Positions 52,342 through 60,829 of a DNA stretch of 64,000 nucleotides are shown here, in pieces. Source of the stretch: Geomonas sp. RF6 (GTDB taxonomy: Bacteria; Desulfobacterota; Desulfuromonadia; Geobacterales; Geobacteraceae); NCBI RefSeq assembly GCF_021044625.1, contig NZ_CP087999.1, positions 761,001 to 825,000 of the forward strand, in the 5' to 3' direction. The stretch's first letter is position 1. Every line of letters begins with the position of its first letter. The notes under the pieces are model-generated. The model saw only the letters and a list, made by a program, of their open reading frames with translations. It searched no databases and was not told where the DNA came from. A program made the translations under genes and the position numbers.

Positions 52342-52971
52342 CTACGTCAGGAACGGATTGCCGTGCCGCTCACGCCCGATGGTGGTGGAAGGGCCGTGAC
52401 CGGGCCAGACGGTGGTGTCGTCCGGGAGGACGAGGAGCTTCTCCCTGATGGAGCGGATCAGCGTCTGGTGGGAGCCGCCGGGGAGGTCGGTTCGCCCGAC
52501 GGAGTCAGCAAAGAGGGTGTCGCCGGTAATGACGATCCCCTCTTCCTTCAGGTACAGCGAGCAGCCCCCCGGGGTGTGGCCGGGAGTGTGAATCACCTCC
52601 ACTGTCAGCCCCCCTATCTCTATCTTCATCCCGTCGGTGAGATAGCTCGTCGGGTGCGGAGAGTCCTGCACCGAAAGGCCGTACTGCGTCGCCCACTGGC
52701 TCGCCCTCGTCAGCATCGGGAAGTCCCCCTCGTGGATCAGGAGCTCCGCGCCGGTCTTCTCCTTCACCTCGGCGTTGGCGCCGATGTGGTCGAAGTGGCC
52801 GTGGGTGTTGATGATGTACTTCACCGTGAGCCCGAGCCGCTCCACCGCTGCGAGGATGTCGGAGGCATCGCCGCCGGGATCTACGATCGCCCCGACCTTG
52901 GTCTTTTCATCTCCGAGGATGACGCAATTCACCCCCAGGGGGTCCACCACCACGATTTCCATGATCATCAC
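52342..52971 (-). CDS. MBL-fold metallo-hydrolase (glyoxalase II-like)
   Basis: This is a 209-residue beta-lactamase-fold enzyme. The metal motif is INTHGHFDHIGANAEV (HxHxDH), further ligands are in VIHTPGHTPGGCSLYL and VITGDTLFADSVGRTDLPGG, and the last His is in TTVWPGHGPSTTIG. This subfamily is usually called hydroxyacylglutathione hydrolase-like, and the real substrate is unknown. The start follows AGGAGCGACGTG. It lies about 20 bases downstream of the HD-domain gene on the same strand, so it is probably co-transcribed and continues to coaBC. Confidence 0.93.
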   Translation of the reverse strand: MMIMEIVVVDPLGVNCVILGDEKTKVGAIVDPGGDASDILAAVERLGLTVKYIINTHGHFDHIGANAEVKEKTGAELLIHEGDFPMLTRASQWATQYGLSVQDSPHPTSYLTDGMKIEIGGLTVEVIHTPGHTPGGCSLYLKEEGIVITGDTLFADSVGRTDLPGGSHQTLIRSIREKLLVLPDDTTVWPGHGPSTTIGRERHGNPFLT

Positions 52972-52990
52972 GTCGCTCCTGCTGGTTTCT

Positions 52991-54121
52991 CTAGAAGAGG
53001 TCCAGGTTCTCCCCCTTCAGCGCTTCGAAGGGGTTGTTGGTGAAGGCCTTCCGCTCCCGCTCTTTCGGCTGAATGGCAGGCTTCTCCCGCCGTGCCGGCT
53101 CCTCGACACTCTCCACCAGCGGGACCGGCTCGGCGCGGTACTCCTGCACGAGTTCCTCCTCGACTACGCCAAGCCCGTTCTCCTTGAAGAAGTAGCGGTC
53201 GTACAGTCGGTGGTAGGAGGTCCAGCGCGCCGGGTTCTCCGGCTCCTTCTTCATGTGGGTCCTGATCCCGTTTATCTTCGAGTCGAGGTCGTCCAGGTAG
53301 TTCAGCACGGTCGCCTCGATCGTCTTCGGGCGCTTCGGGGAGCCGTACTCGTACTGGCCGTGGTGCGAGAGGATCATGTGCTTCAGGAGCATGCCGAGCT
53401 CCAGCGGGAAGCCGGGGATGCCGATGATCTTCTCCTGCAGCATCTCCACACCGATGGTGATGTGGCCGATAAGCTTCCCCTCGTCGCTGTAGTCGAAACA
53501 GCGCAGGTAGGTCATCTCGCGCACCTTGCCGATGTCGTGCAGGAGCGCCCCAGCGACCAGGAGGTCGCGGTTCAGTCCCGCGTAGAGGGGAACGATGACA
53601 TCCACCAGTCGCGCGACCGCCAGGGAGTGCTCCAGAAGGCCGCCGAGGTAGACGTGGTGCATCCCCTTCGCCGCCGGGGCGACGCGGTAGCACGCCATGA
53701 GTTCCGGATCGTCGAAGAACCGGCGCAGGAGAAGCTGCAGATGCGGGTCCTTCATGGAGGCGATGAGAGCCTGCAGCTCTCCCACCATGACCTGTATGTC
53801 GCGCTCCGTCTCCGGGAGGAACTCGGAGAGCTCCACCTCCTCTTCCGGGACCTTTTTCAGGTCGGAGACGATGAGCTGCATCTTGCCGAGGTAGACGGAG
53901 GCCTTCGCGCAGATTTTCAGGAAGTCGTTCCTGTCGAAGAGGGCGCCGATCTCGTCGGCGTTGTCCCACACCTTCGCGTCGACCTCGCCGGTCTTGTCCA
54001 TCAGCTTGAGCGTCAGGTACGGTTTGCCGTTTTTGGCCATGGCGAGGATCTTTTCCTTTACCAGGAAGACCCCCTGTACCAGGTCACGATCCTTTATGTC
54101 AGCAACGCAAATCTTTTTCAC
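52991..54121 (-). CDS. OB-fold/HD-domain 3'-5' exoribonuclease, YhaM-like
   Basis: This encodes 376 residues from GTG 54121, which follows TTCAAGGAGCCAAAG. The OB domain spans about 1-100 (ADIKDRDLVQGVFLVKEKILAMAKNGKPYLTLKLMDKTGEVDAKVWDN). The HD domain has MHHVYLGGLLEHSLAVARLVD, then GALLHDIGKVREM and LSHHGQYEYGSPKRPKTIEA. This order defines YhaM/CBF1-type exonucleases acting on RNA or single-stranded DNA. A poorly conserved 50-residue tail carries basic and acidic runs. It sits between an FAD protein and an MBL hydrolase on the same strand. Confidence 0.93.
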   Translation of the reverse strand: MKKICVADIKDRDLVQGVFLVKEKILAMAKNGKPYLTLKLMDKTGEVDAKVWDNADEIGALFDRNDFLKICAKASVYLGKMQLIVSDLKKVPEEEVELSEFLPETERDIQVMVGELQALIASMKDPHLQLLLRRFFDDPELMACYRVAPAAKGMHHVYLGGLLEHSLAVARLVDVIVPLYAGLNRDLLVAGALLHDIGKVREMTYLRCFDYSDEGKLIGHITIGVEMLQEKIIGIPGFPLELGMLLKHMILSHHGQYEYGSPKRPKTIEATVLNYLDDLDSKINGIRTHMKKEPENPARWTSYHRLYDRYFFKENGLGVVEEELVQEYRAEPVPLVESVEEPARREKPAIQPKERERKAFTNNPFEALKGENLDLF

Positions 54122-54159
54122 CTTTGGCTCCTTGAAATGTGGCTTCCCTTGTTGATTCT

Positions 54160-55725
54160 TCAGCCGCGCAGCGCTGCGGCTATGGCGTCGGCGACGCGGA
54201 TCCCGTCGAGGGCGGCGCTCATGATCCCCCCGGCGTACCCCGCCCCCTCGCCGGTGGGATAGAGCCCCCGGTGGCTGACGGATTGCAGGTCGTCGCCGCG
54301 CACGATGCGAAGCGGCGCCGAGGTTCTTGTCTCCACTCCGGTGAGGGTCGCATCCGCGCAGATGAAACCGCGCATCTTCCCGTCGAAGTAGCGTATCCCC
54401 TCTCTCAGCGTCTCGCTCACCGCTGGCGGCAGAAGCGCGGAGAGGTCGCTCTCGGTGACCCCGGGGCGGTAGCTGGAGGAGAGGGAGCCTTTCCCTTCTC
54501 CTATGAAGGCGAGGAGGCTCTGGGCAGGGGCGCGGTACCCGCCGCCACCGGCGCGGAAGGCCTCGCGCTCCAGGAGGCGCTGGAACTCCACCCCGGCAAG
54601 GGGGGAGTCGCCGCCGAAATCGCGCGGGCCGACACTCGCCACGAGGGCGCTGTTGGCGTTCGGCGCATTCCTCAGGTACTTGCTCATCCCGTTCGTCACC
54701 ACCCCACCCTCTTCCGAGCTGGAGGCGACGACCACACCTCCCGGGCACATGCAGAAGGAGTAGGCCGAGCGGCCGGTCGGGCTGTTGTAGGCAAGGGCGT
54801 ACTCCGCCGCCGGGAGGGCCGGGTGGTGGTTCCTGCCGTACTGGATGGCGTTTATGAGCTCCTGCGGGTGCTCCACCCGCACCCCCACCGCGAACGGCTT
54901 CTGCTCCATCTGCACCCCCTCGCGGGAGAGCATGGCGTAGGTATCGCGTGCGCTGTGCCCCGGCGCGAGGACGAGGGCGCCGCACGCCTCCTCGGTCGAA
55001 TCGTTCAGCACGACCCCGCTGATCCCCCCGCCGGAGGTCTGGATCGCGGTCATGGTGGAGTTAAAGGAGATCCGGAACCCCTTCGCGATGAGATGCTCAC
55101 GGATCCCGCTCACCACGGCGGCGAGGCGGTCGGTCCCCACGTGCGGCTTCGCCGCGTAGAGGATCTCGGCGGGAGCGCCGAAGCGCACCAGCTTCTCCAG
55201 CACGTAGGCGCAGTTCGGGTCCTTGACGCGGGTGGTGAGTTTCCCGTCGGAAAAGGCTCCCGCCCCACCCTCGCCGAACTGGACGTTACTTTGCGGATTG
55301 AGCTCCCCCGTGGACCAGAAGCGCGCCACGTGGCGGGTGCGCTCCTCCACCGGCGCGCCGCGCTCCACGATCCGCGCGGTGAGGCCGTACTCGGCAAGGC
55401 GCAGCGCGGCAAAAAGGCCGGCGGGTCCCATCCCTACGATGACCGCACCGCTGTCTCGATCGATGCGCGGGAAGAGGGGGGGCTCCGGCACCTCCGTTTC
55501 GGAGAGGTCATCGATGCGCCGCATCCGCGTCCCGGAGGGGAGTGAGAACTCCAGCGTGTAGACGAGCTTCACCCGACCCTTCTTCCGGGCATCCACTCCT
55601 TTGCGGACGATCCTGAAGGAGGATATCTGGGTGTGGGACACGCCGATCTTGCCGGCGACGAGCCGCGGCAGACTACCTTCGTCGGTACCCGGTTCGACAG
55701 TCAGATTACGCAACAGAAAGGGCAT
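54160..55725 (-). CDS. FAD-dependent dehydrogenase-like protein
   Basis: This encodes 521 residues. An N-terminal domain of about 90 residues (FLLRNLTVEPGTDEGSLPRLVAGKIGVSHTQISSFRIVRKGVDARKK) precedes the Rossmann motif VIVGMGPAGLFAALRLAEYGLTARIVERG. Then come NVQFGEGGAGAFSDGKLTTRVKD and the FAD-binding end RGLYPTGEGAGYAGGIMSAALDGIRVADAI. It is the widespread uncharacterised NAD(P)/FAD-dependent oxidoreductase family, present in most anaerobes, with no assigned substrate. The start has no strong site. It lies upstream of the HD gene. Confidence 0.92.
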   Translation of the reverse strand: MPFLLRNLTVEPGTDEGSLPRLVAGKIGVSHTQISSFRIVRKGVDARKKGRVKLVYTLEFSLPSGTRMRRIDDLSETEVPEPPLFPRIDRDSGAVIVGMGPAGLFAALRLAEYGLTARIVERGAPVEERTRHVARFWSTGELNPQSNVQFGEGGAGAFSDGKLTTRVKDPNCAYVLEKLVRFGAPAEILYAAKPHVGTDRLAAVVSGIREHLIAKGFRISFNSTMTAIQTSGGGISGVVLNDSTEEACGALVLAPGHSARDTYAMLSREGVQMEQKPFAVGVRVEHPQELINAIQYGRNHHPALPAAEYALAYNSPTGRSAYSFCMCPGGVVVASSSEEGGVVTNGMSKYLRNAPNANSALVASVGPRDFGGDSPLAGVEFQRLLEREAFRAGGGGYRAPAQSLLAFIGEGKGSLSSSYRPGVTESDLSALLPPAVSETLREGIRYFDGKMRGFICADATLTGVETRTSAPLRIVRGDDLQSVSHRGLYPTGEGAGYAGGIMSAALDGIRVADAIAAALRG

Positions 55726-55732
55726 GATGTAC

Positions 55733-56143
55733 TCAGGCGGCGCTGCGCCGCGCCCGGTTCCGTTCCAAGAGTTGTTCCACGATGATGACGATGTCCAGTG
55801 GGGGGGTCGACTTCGGGATGTGCACCCGCGCCCCCATCTCGGGGGTCAGGTGTTCGTGGGGTGCTCCCTGGAACATGGAGGTAAGGAGGATGATGACGGG
55901 CTCGCCGTCCTGCGCCAGCCGCGCGATCTCGATGCAGGTGCTCACCCCTCCCATGCGCGGCATGATGAGATCGGAGATCACCACATCGGGGCGCTGCTCG
56001 ACGAAGCGCTGCACCCCTTCGATCCCGTCCTCGGCAGTGACGATTTCGAAACCGGCACTGAGGAAGGCGTCGCTCAGGATCTTCAGGAAAAAGCTGTCGT
56101 CGTCGACAAGGAGGATTTTCCCCCTGGCAGCACTCATTTCCAC
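55733..56143 (-). CDS. single-domain response regulator
   Basis: This encodes 136 residues with one receiver domain: KILLVDDDSFFLKIL (acidic pair), phospho-acceptor Asp in DVVISDLIMPRMGG, ILLTSM (Thr/Ser switch) and VHIPKSTPPLDI (Lys). No output domain, so it acts by protein contact or phosphotransfer. It lies between the FAD gene and a hybrid kinase on the same strand. The start could be six bases further in (MSAARG), and a GAGGTGGAAATG region precedes it. Confidence 0.9.
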   Translation of the reverse strand: MEMSAARGKILLVDDDSFFLKILSDAFLSAGFEIVTAEDGIEGVQRFVEQRPDVVISDLIMPRMGGVSTCIEIARLAQDGEPVIILLTSMFQGAPHEHLTPEMGARVHIPKSTPPLDIVIIVEQLLERNRARRSAA

Positions 56144-56215
56144 CTCATGGTCTGATGGGATGCGTCATCATACAAAAAGAGGGCGCAAAAGGAAAGTGGA
56201 AAGGTGTACGCCGAC

Positions 56216-57403
56216 TCACGCGGGGGCGAGCGGCAGGCGCACCGAGAAGGTCGTCCCGGAGGCGTCGCTCTTCTCCACCGCGATCTTGCCGCGGTAGGTC
56301 TTCACGATGCGCAGCACCACGGAGAGACCGAGCCCCGTGCCGCGGCTGTTGGTGGTGAAGAAGGGGTCGAAGATGTTCGGGATGTTCTCCGGCGCGATCC
56401 CCGGGCCGGTGTCGGAGACGCGCAGGTTGATGTACTCGTCGTCCTGGTCGAGCTGCACCCCGAGGGTCCCCTCCTCGTTCATGACGTGGATGGAGTTCAA
56501 AAAGAGGTTGGTGAAGATCTGCTCGATCTCCATCGGATCCGCCTTGATGGCGGGGGGAATAGACTTGTAGTCGCGCACCACCCGGATCTTCTTCTGCTTC
56601 AGCTGCGGGGTGAACGCCTCCAGGGTGTTCTCCAGGATGCGGTCGACGCGCACGTCGGTGATCTCGAAGCGGGGGCGTTTCGACGCGTCGAGGAGCTTGG
56701 AGAGGATGGCGTCGATGCGGTCGACCTCCTTCAGTATCTTCTCCACGTAGTCCTGACGCTCCGGCTCGTCCAGCCCGCCGCGGATGAGCTGCACGAAGAG
56801 CGCTATGGAGTTCAGCGGGTTGCGGATCTCGTGCGCCATCCCGGCGGAAAGGTAGCCGAGCGTCGCGAGCTTCTCCGACTGCACGATCTCCGCCTGCGCG
56901 CGCGAGAGTGCCAGGCTCTTTTCCTCCACCCGCGCCTCGAGCTCGCGGTTCCACTCCGCGATCTCGGCCAGAAGGCGCTCCCGCTCGCTCAGAAGTGCCA
57001 GGTTCTGGAGCTCCACCGCGCGCAGCTTCAGCACGCTCTCGATGCGCTCCACCATGTCCTGGTTGTTGAACGGCTTCAGGATGTAGTCGGAGGCGCCCGC
57101 CTTCATGAGCTCGACGGCGATCTCCTCGCTCCCCTTCCCGGTGAACATGATCACGTAGGTGTCCGGGAAGCGCCGCCTGATCTCCTTCAAGGCGGTGAGA
57201 CCGTCGACGTTCGGCATCATGTAGTCCAGAAGCACCAGTTCCGGCTTCTGTTCCTCGATGATGACGAAGGCCTCCTTCGCGCTCAGTGCGGTGAAGACCT
57301 CGTAGCCACGGTTCTTGAGGATTATCGCTGTCAGATCGAGAATGACCTTCTCGTCGTCGACGATCAGGACCCGTCCGCGCGGCTGATGCTCTGCATTACT
57401 CAT
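56216..57403 (-). CDS. hybrid histidine kinase with N-terminal receiver
   Basis: This encodes 395 residues. The receiver domain (RVLIVDDEKVILDLTAIIL, phospho-acceptor in LVLLDYMMPNVDGL) leads into a coiled-coil, a HisKA domain with phospho-histidine in YLSAGMAHEIRNPLNSIALF, and a HATPase with NLFLNSIHVMNEEGTLGV (N box), DTGPGIAPENI (G1) and TNSRGTGLGLSVVLRI. Such soluble receiver-kinases relay signals from other kinases. A terminator at 57442-57468 separates it from the USP gene upstream. ATG 57403 follows AGAGAGTGATTTTC. Confidence 0.93.
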   Translation of the reverse strand: MSNAEHQPRGRVLIVDDEKVILDLTAIILKNRGYEVFTALSAKEAFVIIEEQKPELVLLDYMMPNVDGLTALKEIRRRFPDTYVIMFTGKGSEEIAVELMKAGASDYILKPFNNQDMVERIESVLKLRAVELQNLALLSERERLLAEIAEWNRELEARVEEKSLALSRAQAEIVQSEKLATLGYLSAGMAHEIRNPLNSIALFVQLIRGGLDEPERQDYVEKILKEVDRIDAILSKLLDASKRPRFEITDVRVDRILENTLEAFTPQLKQKKIRVVRDYKSIPPAIKADPMEIEQIFTNLFLNSIHVMNEEGTLGVQLDQDDEYINLRVSDTGPGIAPENIPNIFDPFFTTNSRGTGLGLSVVLRIVKTYRGKIAVEKSDASGTTFSVRLPLAPA

Positions 57404-57441
57404 GAAAATCACTCTCTATCTGTGGAATCTGACGACGACGT

Positions 57442-57468
57442 AAAAAGGGGGCAGCGTGCGCTGCCCCC
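57442..57468 (-). terminator. terminator after the universal stress protein gene
   Basis: An 11-bp GC stem (GGGGGCAGCGC-type) with a short loop is followed on the minus strand by TTTTT. Confidence 0.8.
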
Positions 57469-57499
57469 GGGGCGCCTGGGCCTCTCTCTATACGGGATT

Positions 57500-57943
57500 T
57501 TAAGGGTGCCGTACGGTCATCACCGGGCAGAGCGCCTTGCGCACCACGCGCTCGGCGGTGCTGCCGAAAAGGAGATGATCGAGCCCGGTTCTTCCCTGCG
57601 TACCCACGACGATCATGGAGACGTTGTCGTCCTGCGACTTCTTCAGGATCTCCTCGTACGGAATGCCGGTGACGATGAGGGTCTCGAAGTTGTCGAAGTT
57701 CACGATGTGGGTGGAGCAGAAGCGGGCCATCATCTTCTCGGCGCCGAGCTCGATCTCCTTCTCCAGGTTCTCGAAGGAGATGTGCGGCACGTAGAAGCCG
57801 CGCAGGTCGACCGGCTCATTGATGACGTGCAGGATGATGAGGCGCGAGTTGAACTGCCGCGCCAGGGAGAGCGCGTACTGGAAGGCGTGTTCCGAGCTTT
57901 CGGAGAAATCGGTGGCGAAGAGAATCCTTTCGAACATGACCAT
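57500..57943 (-). CDS. universal stress protein
   Basis: This is a 147-residue UspA-fold protein. It opens FERILFATDFSESSEHAFQYALSLARQFNSRLIILHV and has the ATP-binding loop VVGTQGRTGLDHLLFGSTAERVVRKALCPVMTVR (G-x2-G-x9-G-S pattern), so it probably binds ATP. ATG 57943 follows GAAGGGGGGCTTC. It lies 24 bases downstream of a response regulator on the same strand, so they are co-transcribed. Confidence 0.93.
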   Translation of the reverse strand: MVMFERILFATDFSESSEHAFQYALSLARQFNSRLIILHVINEPVDLRGFYVPHISFENLEKEIELGAEKMMARFCSTHIVNFDNFETLIVTGIPYEEILKKSQDDNVSMIVVGTQGRTGLDHLLFGSTAERVVRKALCPVMTVRHP

Positions 57944-57967
57944 GAAGCCCCCCTTCACAACATCATA

Positions 57968-58348
57968 TCAGTGACTCGTCTCCTTGAAGATCTTCTTGAG
58001 GATCGACTTCAGCTCGTCGATCTTTACCGGCTTGTTGATGTACTCGAAGGCCCCGAGGTTCATCGCCTCGATGTACGACTCCACGCCGCCGTAGGCGGTG
58101 ATCATGATGACGTTGCTCTTCGGGTAGCTCCGGTTCAGCTCCTTGAGGAAGGTGATGCCGTTCATCTCGGGCATGTTGATGTCGGTGACGATGAGGTTCA
58201 CCTCCTGCTCGCGCAGGTAGTTCAGCGCCTCGAAGCCGTTGGCGACGCTGTCGACCTGGAACCCCTCCTTGGAAAGGAGGCGCGACAGCCCGATGCGCGC
58301 GTTCTCCTCATCATCCACCACCAGTATCCTCTTCGGCTGTTTTGCCAA
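57968..58348 (-). CDS. single-domain response regulator (NtrC-type receiver)
   Basis: This encodes 126 residues with TTG 58348 as the likely start, because it follows AGCAGGAGTCGAGA. An ATG at 58396 has no ribosome site. The receiver shows RILVVDDEENARIGLSRLL, phospho-acceptor Asp in LIVTDINMPEMNG, VIMITAYGGVESYIEAM and EYINKPVKIDELKSIL, most like receivers of sigma-54 activators. It probably works with the USP gene downstream and the GAF gene upstream, as these are closely packed. Confidence 0.88.
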   Translation of the reverse strand: MAKQPKRILVVDDEENARIGLSRLLSKEGFQVDSVANGFEALNYLREQEVNLIVTDINMPEMNGITFLKELNRSYPKSNVIMITAYGGVESYIEAMNLGAFEYINKPVKIDELKSILKKIFKETSH

Positions 58349-58418
58349 TCTCGACTCCTGCTTCCAGTTGTAACCTGCGGTCAATAACTCGGTCATTCTA
58401 GCATGGGGGTATCTGCTG

Positions 58419-59156
58419 TCAAGCCACGCCCTTTTCCGCCGCGGCGACCCTCTTCCTGAGCTTCACGGCGGAGAGGATCAGGTTCGCGATGATGGAGACG
58501 AAGTACATCTCGTCCTGCGAAAAGGTCTTCATGGCGGTGCTGTTTACGTTGATCACCCCGAAGAGTTCCTGCTTGTCGGTGACCGGATAGGAGAGCATCG
58601 CGTTGTAGCGCTCCTCCTGCAGCTCCGGGAAGTTCTTGTAGCGGGCGTCCTGCGAGGCGCGGTTCAGTGCTATGTGCTCCCGCTGCTTCGCCACCATCCC
58701 GGTGATCCCCTCCCCTACCCTGATCCTGATCTTTCCGACGAAGGCGGGATCATAGCCGTGCGTGGCGGCAAGTACCAGCTCATCGGAGCCGTCCTCCATG
58801 AGGTAGATGGAGCAGACACTCACCCTGAGCTGCTGCGCGATCTTTTGCGCCACGAGCTGCAGCACCTCGGGGAGGTCGTAGTCGGAGGAGACGAGCATGC
58901 TGATCTCCTCCAGCGAGATGATCTCCATGTGCTCCCGGTTCGCCTTCTGCATGGTGAGGACCGTCTTCCCCTTTTCGCTCTCAAGGAACGGGGTGTAGCT
59001 CCCGCGGTGGTAGAAGGGGTTCACCGTCTTCACCCGCTCCGTGACGCTGCGAAAATCGGAGAAGCCGCAGGTGCAGCTCATCTTCACCCGGTAGGCGTCC
59101 ACCCTCTCGCTCCTCATCACCTTCCCGCACTTCCTGCAGCGCGCAGCCAGTCGCAT
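58419..59156 (-). CDS. GAF-domain protein with N-terminal zinc-ribbon-like part
   Basis: This encodes 245 residues. The first 40 residues contain CRKCGK and CTCGF, which look like a four-cysteine zinc ribbon. A linker then leads to a GAF domain at about 95-235: LEEISMLVSSDYDLPEVLQLVAQKIAQQLRVSVCSIYLMEDGSDELVLAATHGYDP, GEGITGMVAKQREHIALNRASQDARY and TAMKTFSQDEMYFVSIIANLI. The GAF part resembles that of PtsP in this window. The ligand is unknown. Confidence 0.88.
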   Translation of the reverse strand: MRLAARCRKCGKVMRSERVDAYRVKMSCTCGFSDFRSVTERVKTVNPFYHRGSYTPFLESEKGKTVLTMQKANREHMEIISLEEISMLVSSDYDLPEVLQLVAQKIAQQLRVSVCSIYLMEDGSDELVLAATHGYDPAFVGKIRIRVGEGITGMVAKQREHIALNRASQDARYKNFPELQEERYNAMLSYPVTDKQELFGVINVNSTAMKTFSQDEMYFVSIIANLILSAVKLRKRVAAAEKGVA

Positions 59157-59169
59157 GAGTTGCCTCCCG

Positions 59170-60000
59170 TTATTGCTGTCCTTCCCCCTTGAGCTCCACG
59201 TGCACCTGCCTACCCGGCTCGCCGAGGGGCTTCAGCGGCCTGCCGTTGAACTCCGCCTCCACAGCGCCTCCGTCCCCGAGATCGAGGGAGAACTGCCGCT
59301 CCCCCTTCCACTCCACGATGTCTCCCGCCTTCAGGTCGTAGCGCTGCGTGATGCTGTCGTCGATGGTGATGGTGAGCCAGCTGTCGCGGTTGAAGCGAAG
59401 CCTCAGCATGACCCCCTTCACCGGGGGGGCCGCCCCCTGGCCGCTGTCGCCACCCGCCGTCGCGGGGAGCGGGCCCGGCGGCGCCTGCTGCGCCGAGGAG
59501 ACCGGCTGGAGAACGGGCTGCGGGGGGGGAGCCGCGGCGGGCGCCGGGGGCGGTGGGGGAGCCGGCTGCTGCGGGGGAGCCGGCCGCTCCATCCGCTCCT
59601 GTCCTTCGGTCAGGAATATGGCGGCGAGAATGACGAGGCACAGAAGAAGCGCAGGGACCGCCCACCTGCCGTGCCCGCCGAAGCGGACCCGCTCCACGAC
59701 CTGGAGGTGCGGGTGGTCCGCCTCCTCGGGGTGCGCTTCCGCCGGTGGGAGGGTCGCCTCGTAGCGCGCCACCACCTCGTCGCCGGAAAGGCCGAGAAAC
59801 CCCGCGTATAGCCTTAAGAAGCCCTTTATGTACGCCGGGTTCGGGAGCTTTTCGAAGCGCCCCTCCTCGATGGCGGTGAGGTAGGTCCTGCTTATCTTGG
59901 TGGTGCGGGTCGCCTCCTCCAGCGTCACGCCGCGCGCCTCGCGCGTGCTGCGCAGGAGCTCCCCTACCCCCCCTCCATTTCCTGCTTCTGCCTCAGGCAC
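59170..60000 (-). CDS. RodZ-like protein (HTH plus DUF4115)
   Basis: This encodes 276 residues. The cytoplasmic HTH domain is at about 12-80 (LLRSTREARGVTLEEATRTTKISRTYLTAIEEGRFEKLPNPAYIKGFLRLYAGFLGL). A transmembrane helix follows at about 115-135 (AVPALLLCLVILAAIFL), then a Pro/Ala-rich periplasmic linker and a DUF4115 beta domain (MLRLRFNRDSWLTITIDDSITQRYDLKAGDIVEWKG). RodZ ties MreB to the cell-wall machinery. The mreB gene lies elsewhere, at 3006-4049. It is followed closely by the GAF gene and preceded by the TPR lipoprotein, so it is probably an operon. Confidence 0.9.
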   Translation of the reverse strand: MPEAEAGNGGGVGELLRSTREARGVTLEEATRTTKISRTYLTAIEEGRFEKLPNPAYIKGFLRLYAGFLGLSGDEVVARYEATLPPAEAHPEEADHPHLQVVERVRFGGHGRWAVPALLLCLVILAAIFLTEGQERMERPAPPQQPAPPPPPAPAAAPPPQPVLQPVSSAQQAPPGPLPATAGGDSGQGAAPPVKGVMLRLRFNRDSWLTITIDDSITQRYDLKAGDIVEWKGERQFSLDLGDGGAVEAEFNGRPLKPLGEPGRQVHVELKGEGQQ

Positions 60001-60007
60001 GCTCCCC

Positions 60008-60769
60008 TCACTTCAGCAGGTCCAGGTATTCCCTGGAGAGCTGTCCGATCTCGGAATCAGGTGCTATGCGGATCACTTCCCTGAAGGCGCTCCTGGCAGC
60101 GCCGGTGTCCTTCATCTTCACCTGCGCCAGAGCCAGATAATAATATGCGTTGGCGTAGGAGCGGTTCAGCTCCAGGGCCTTTTTGTACTCCGCTATCGCC
60201 GCCTCGGTGCGGTCCATGGCGAAGTAGACGCGCCCGAGCTGCAGCCGCGCCCTCGCGTCCGCCGGGTTCCTGGCGATCACCCCCCTGAGGATCGGGAGCG
60301 CCTGCTGGTACTCGCCGCTCCCGAGGTAGGCGAGCCCCAGGTTTATGCTGGCATTGTCGGTGTCGCGGTAGAAGATGTCCTCGAGCACGAGCTTGAACTG
60401 CGCCGCCGCGTCGTTCCACCGCTTCATCTCCAGGTAGTTCACCCCGAGGTTGTTGCGCGCCTCCGAGTAGGCCGGACGCTTCTCGATCGCCTTCAGGTAC
60501 TTCTCCTCGGCAAGCTCGTAGCGACCCTTCCGGAAGTAGGTGAGACCTAGGAGATTCAGGAGCTCCGGGTCCTTTGGTGTTATCTTCTCCGCCTCGGAAA
60601 GCTCCACCAGCGCGCCGGTGATGTTGTTCTCGGCAAGGTAGGACTGACCCATCTGAAGGTGGTAGGCAGCCTTGTTTTTGGCGGCCTCGTTGAGGGCGCA
60701 GCCGCCGAGCGCCAGCGGTGCTGCAACAATGAAAATGCAGAGAAAACGGGTCGGGAAAACGCCTATCAT
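60008..60769 (-). CDS. TPR lipoprotein, PilF/PilW-like
   Basis: This encodes 253 residues. The lipoprotein signal is FLCIFIVAAPLALGGC with the lipobox LGGC. Six TPR units follow (AAYHLQMGQSYLAENNITGALVELSEAEKITPKDPELLNLLGLTYFRKGRYELAEEKYLKAI). In type IV pilus systems PilF/PilW is the pilotin for the PilQ secretin. The same architecture is also found in other outer-membrane lipoproteins, so this role is likely but not proven. It is seven bases upstream of the RodZ-like gene. Confidence 0.85.
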   Translation of the reverse strand: MIGVFPTRFLCIFIVAAPLALGGCALNEAAKNKAAYHLQMGQSYLAENNITGALVELSEAEKITPKDPELLNLLGLTYFRKGRYELAEEKYLKAIEKRPAYSEARNNLGVNYLEMKRWNDAAAQFKLVLEDIFYRDTDNASINLGLAYLGSGEYQQALPILRGVIARNPADARARLQLGRVYFAMDRTEAAIAEYKKALELNRSYANAYYYLALAQVKMKDTGAARSAFREVIRIAPDSEIGQLSREYLDLLK

Positions 60770-60829
60770 GCCGGAACCTCTACTGGGGATAATTAACAGA
60801 TGAACTTTAGGTTGTCAATGAACCTGCCC

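Noticed and set aside
54122-54985. N-terminal extension of the OB-HD nuclease to 664 residues
   Set aside because: That part is the antisense of nothing useful and an out-of-frame shadow of the FAD gene. A GTG at 54121 with AAGGAG gives the normal family length.
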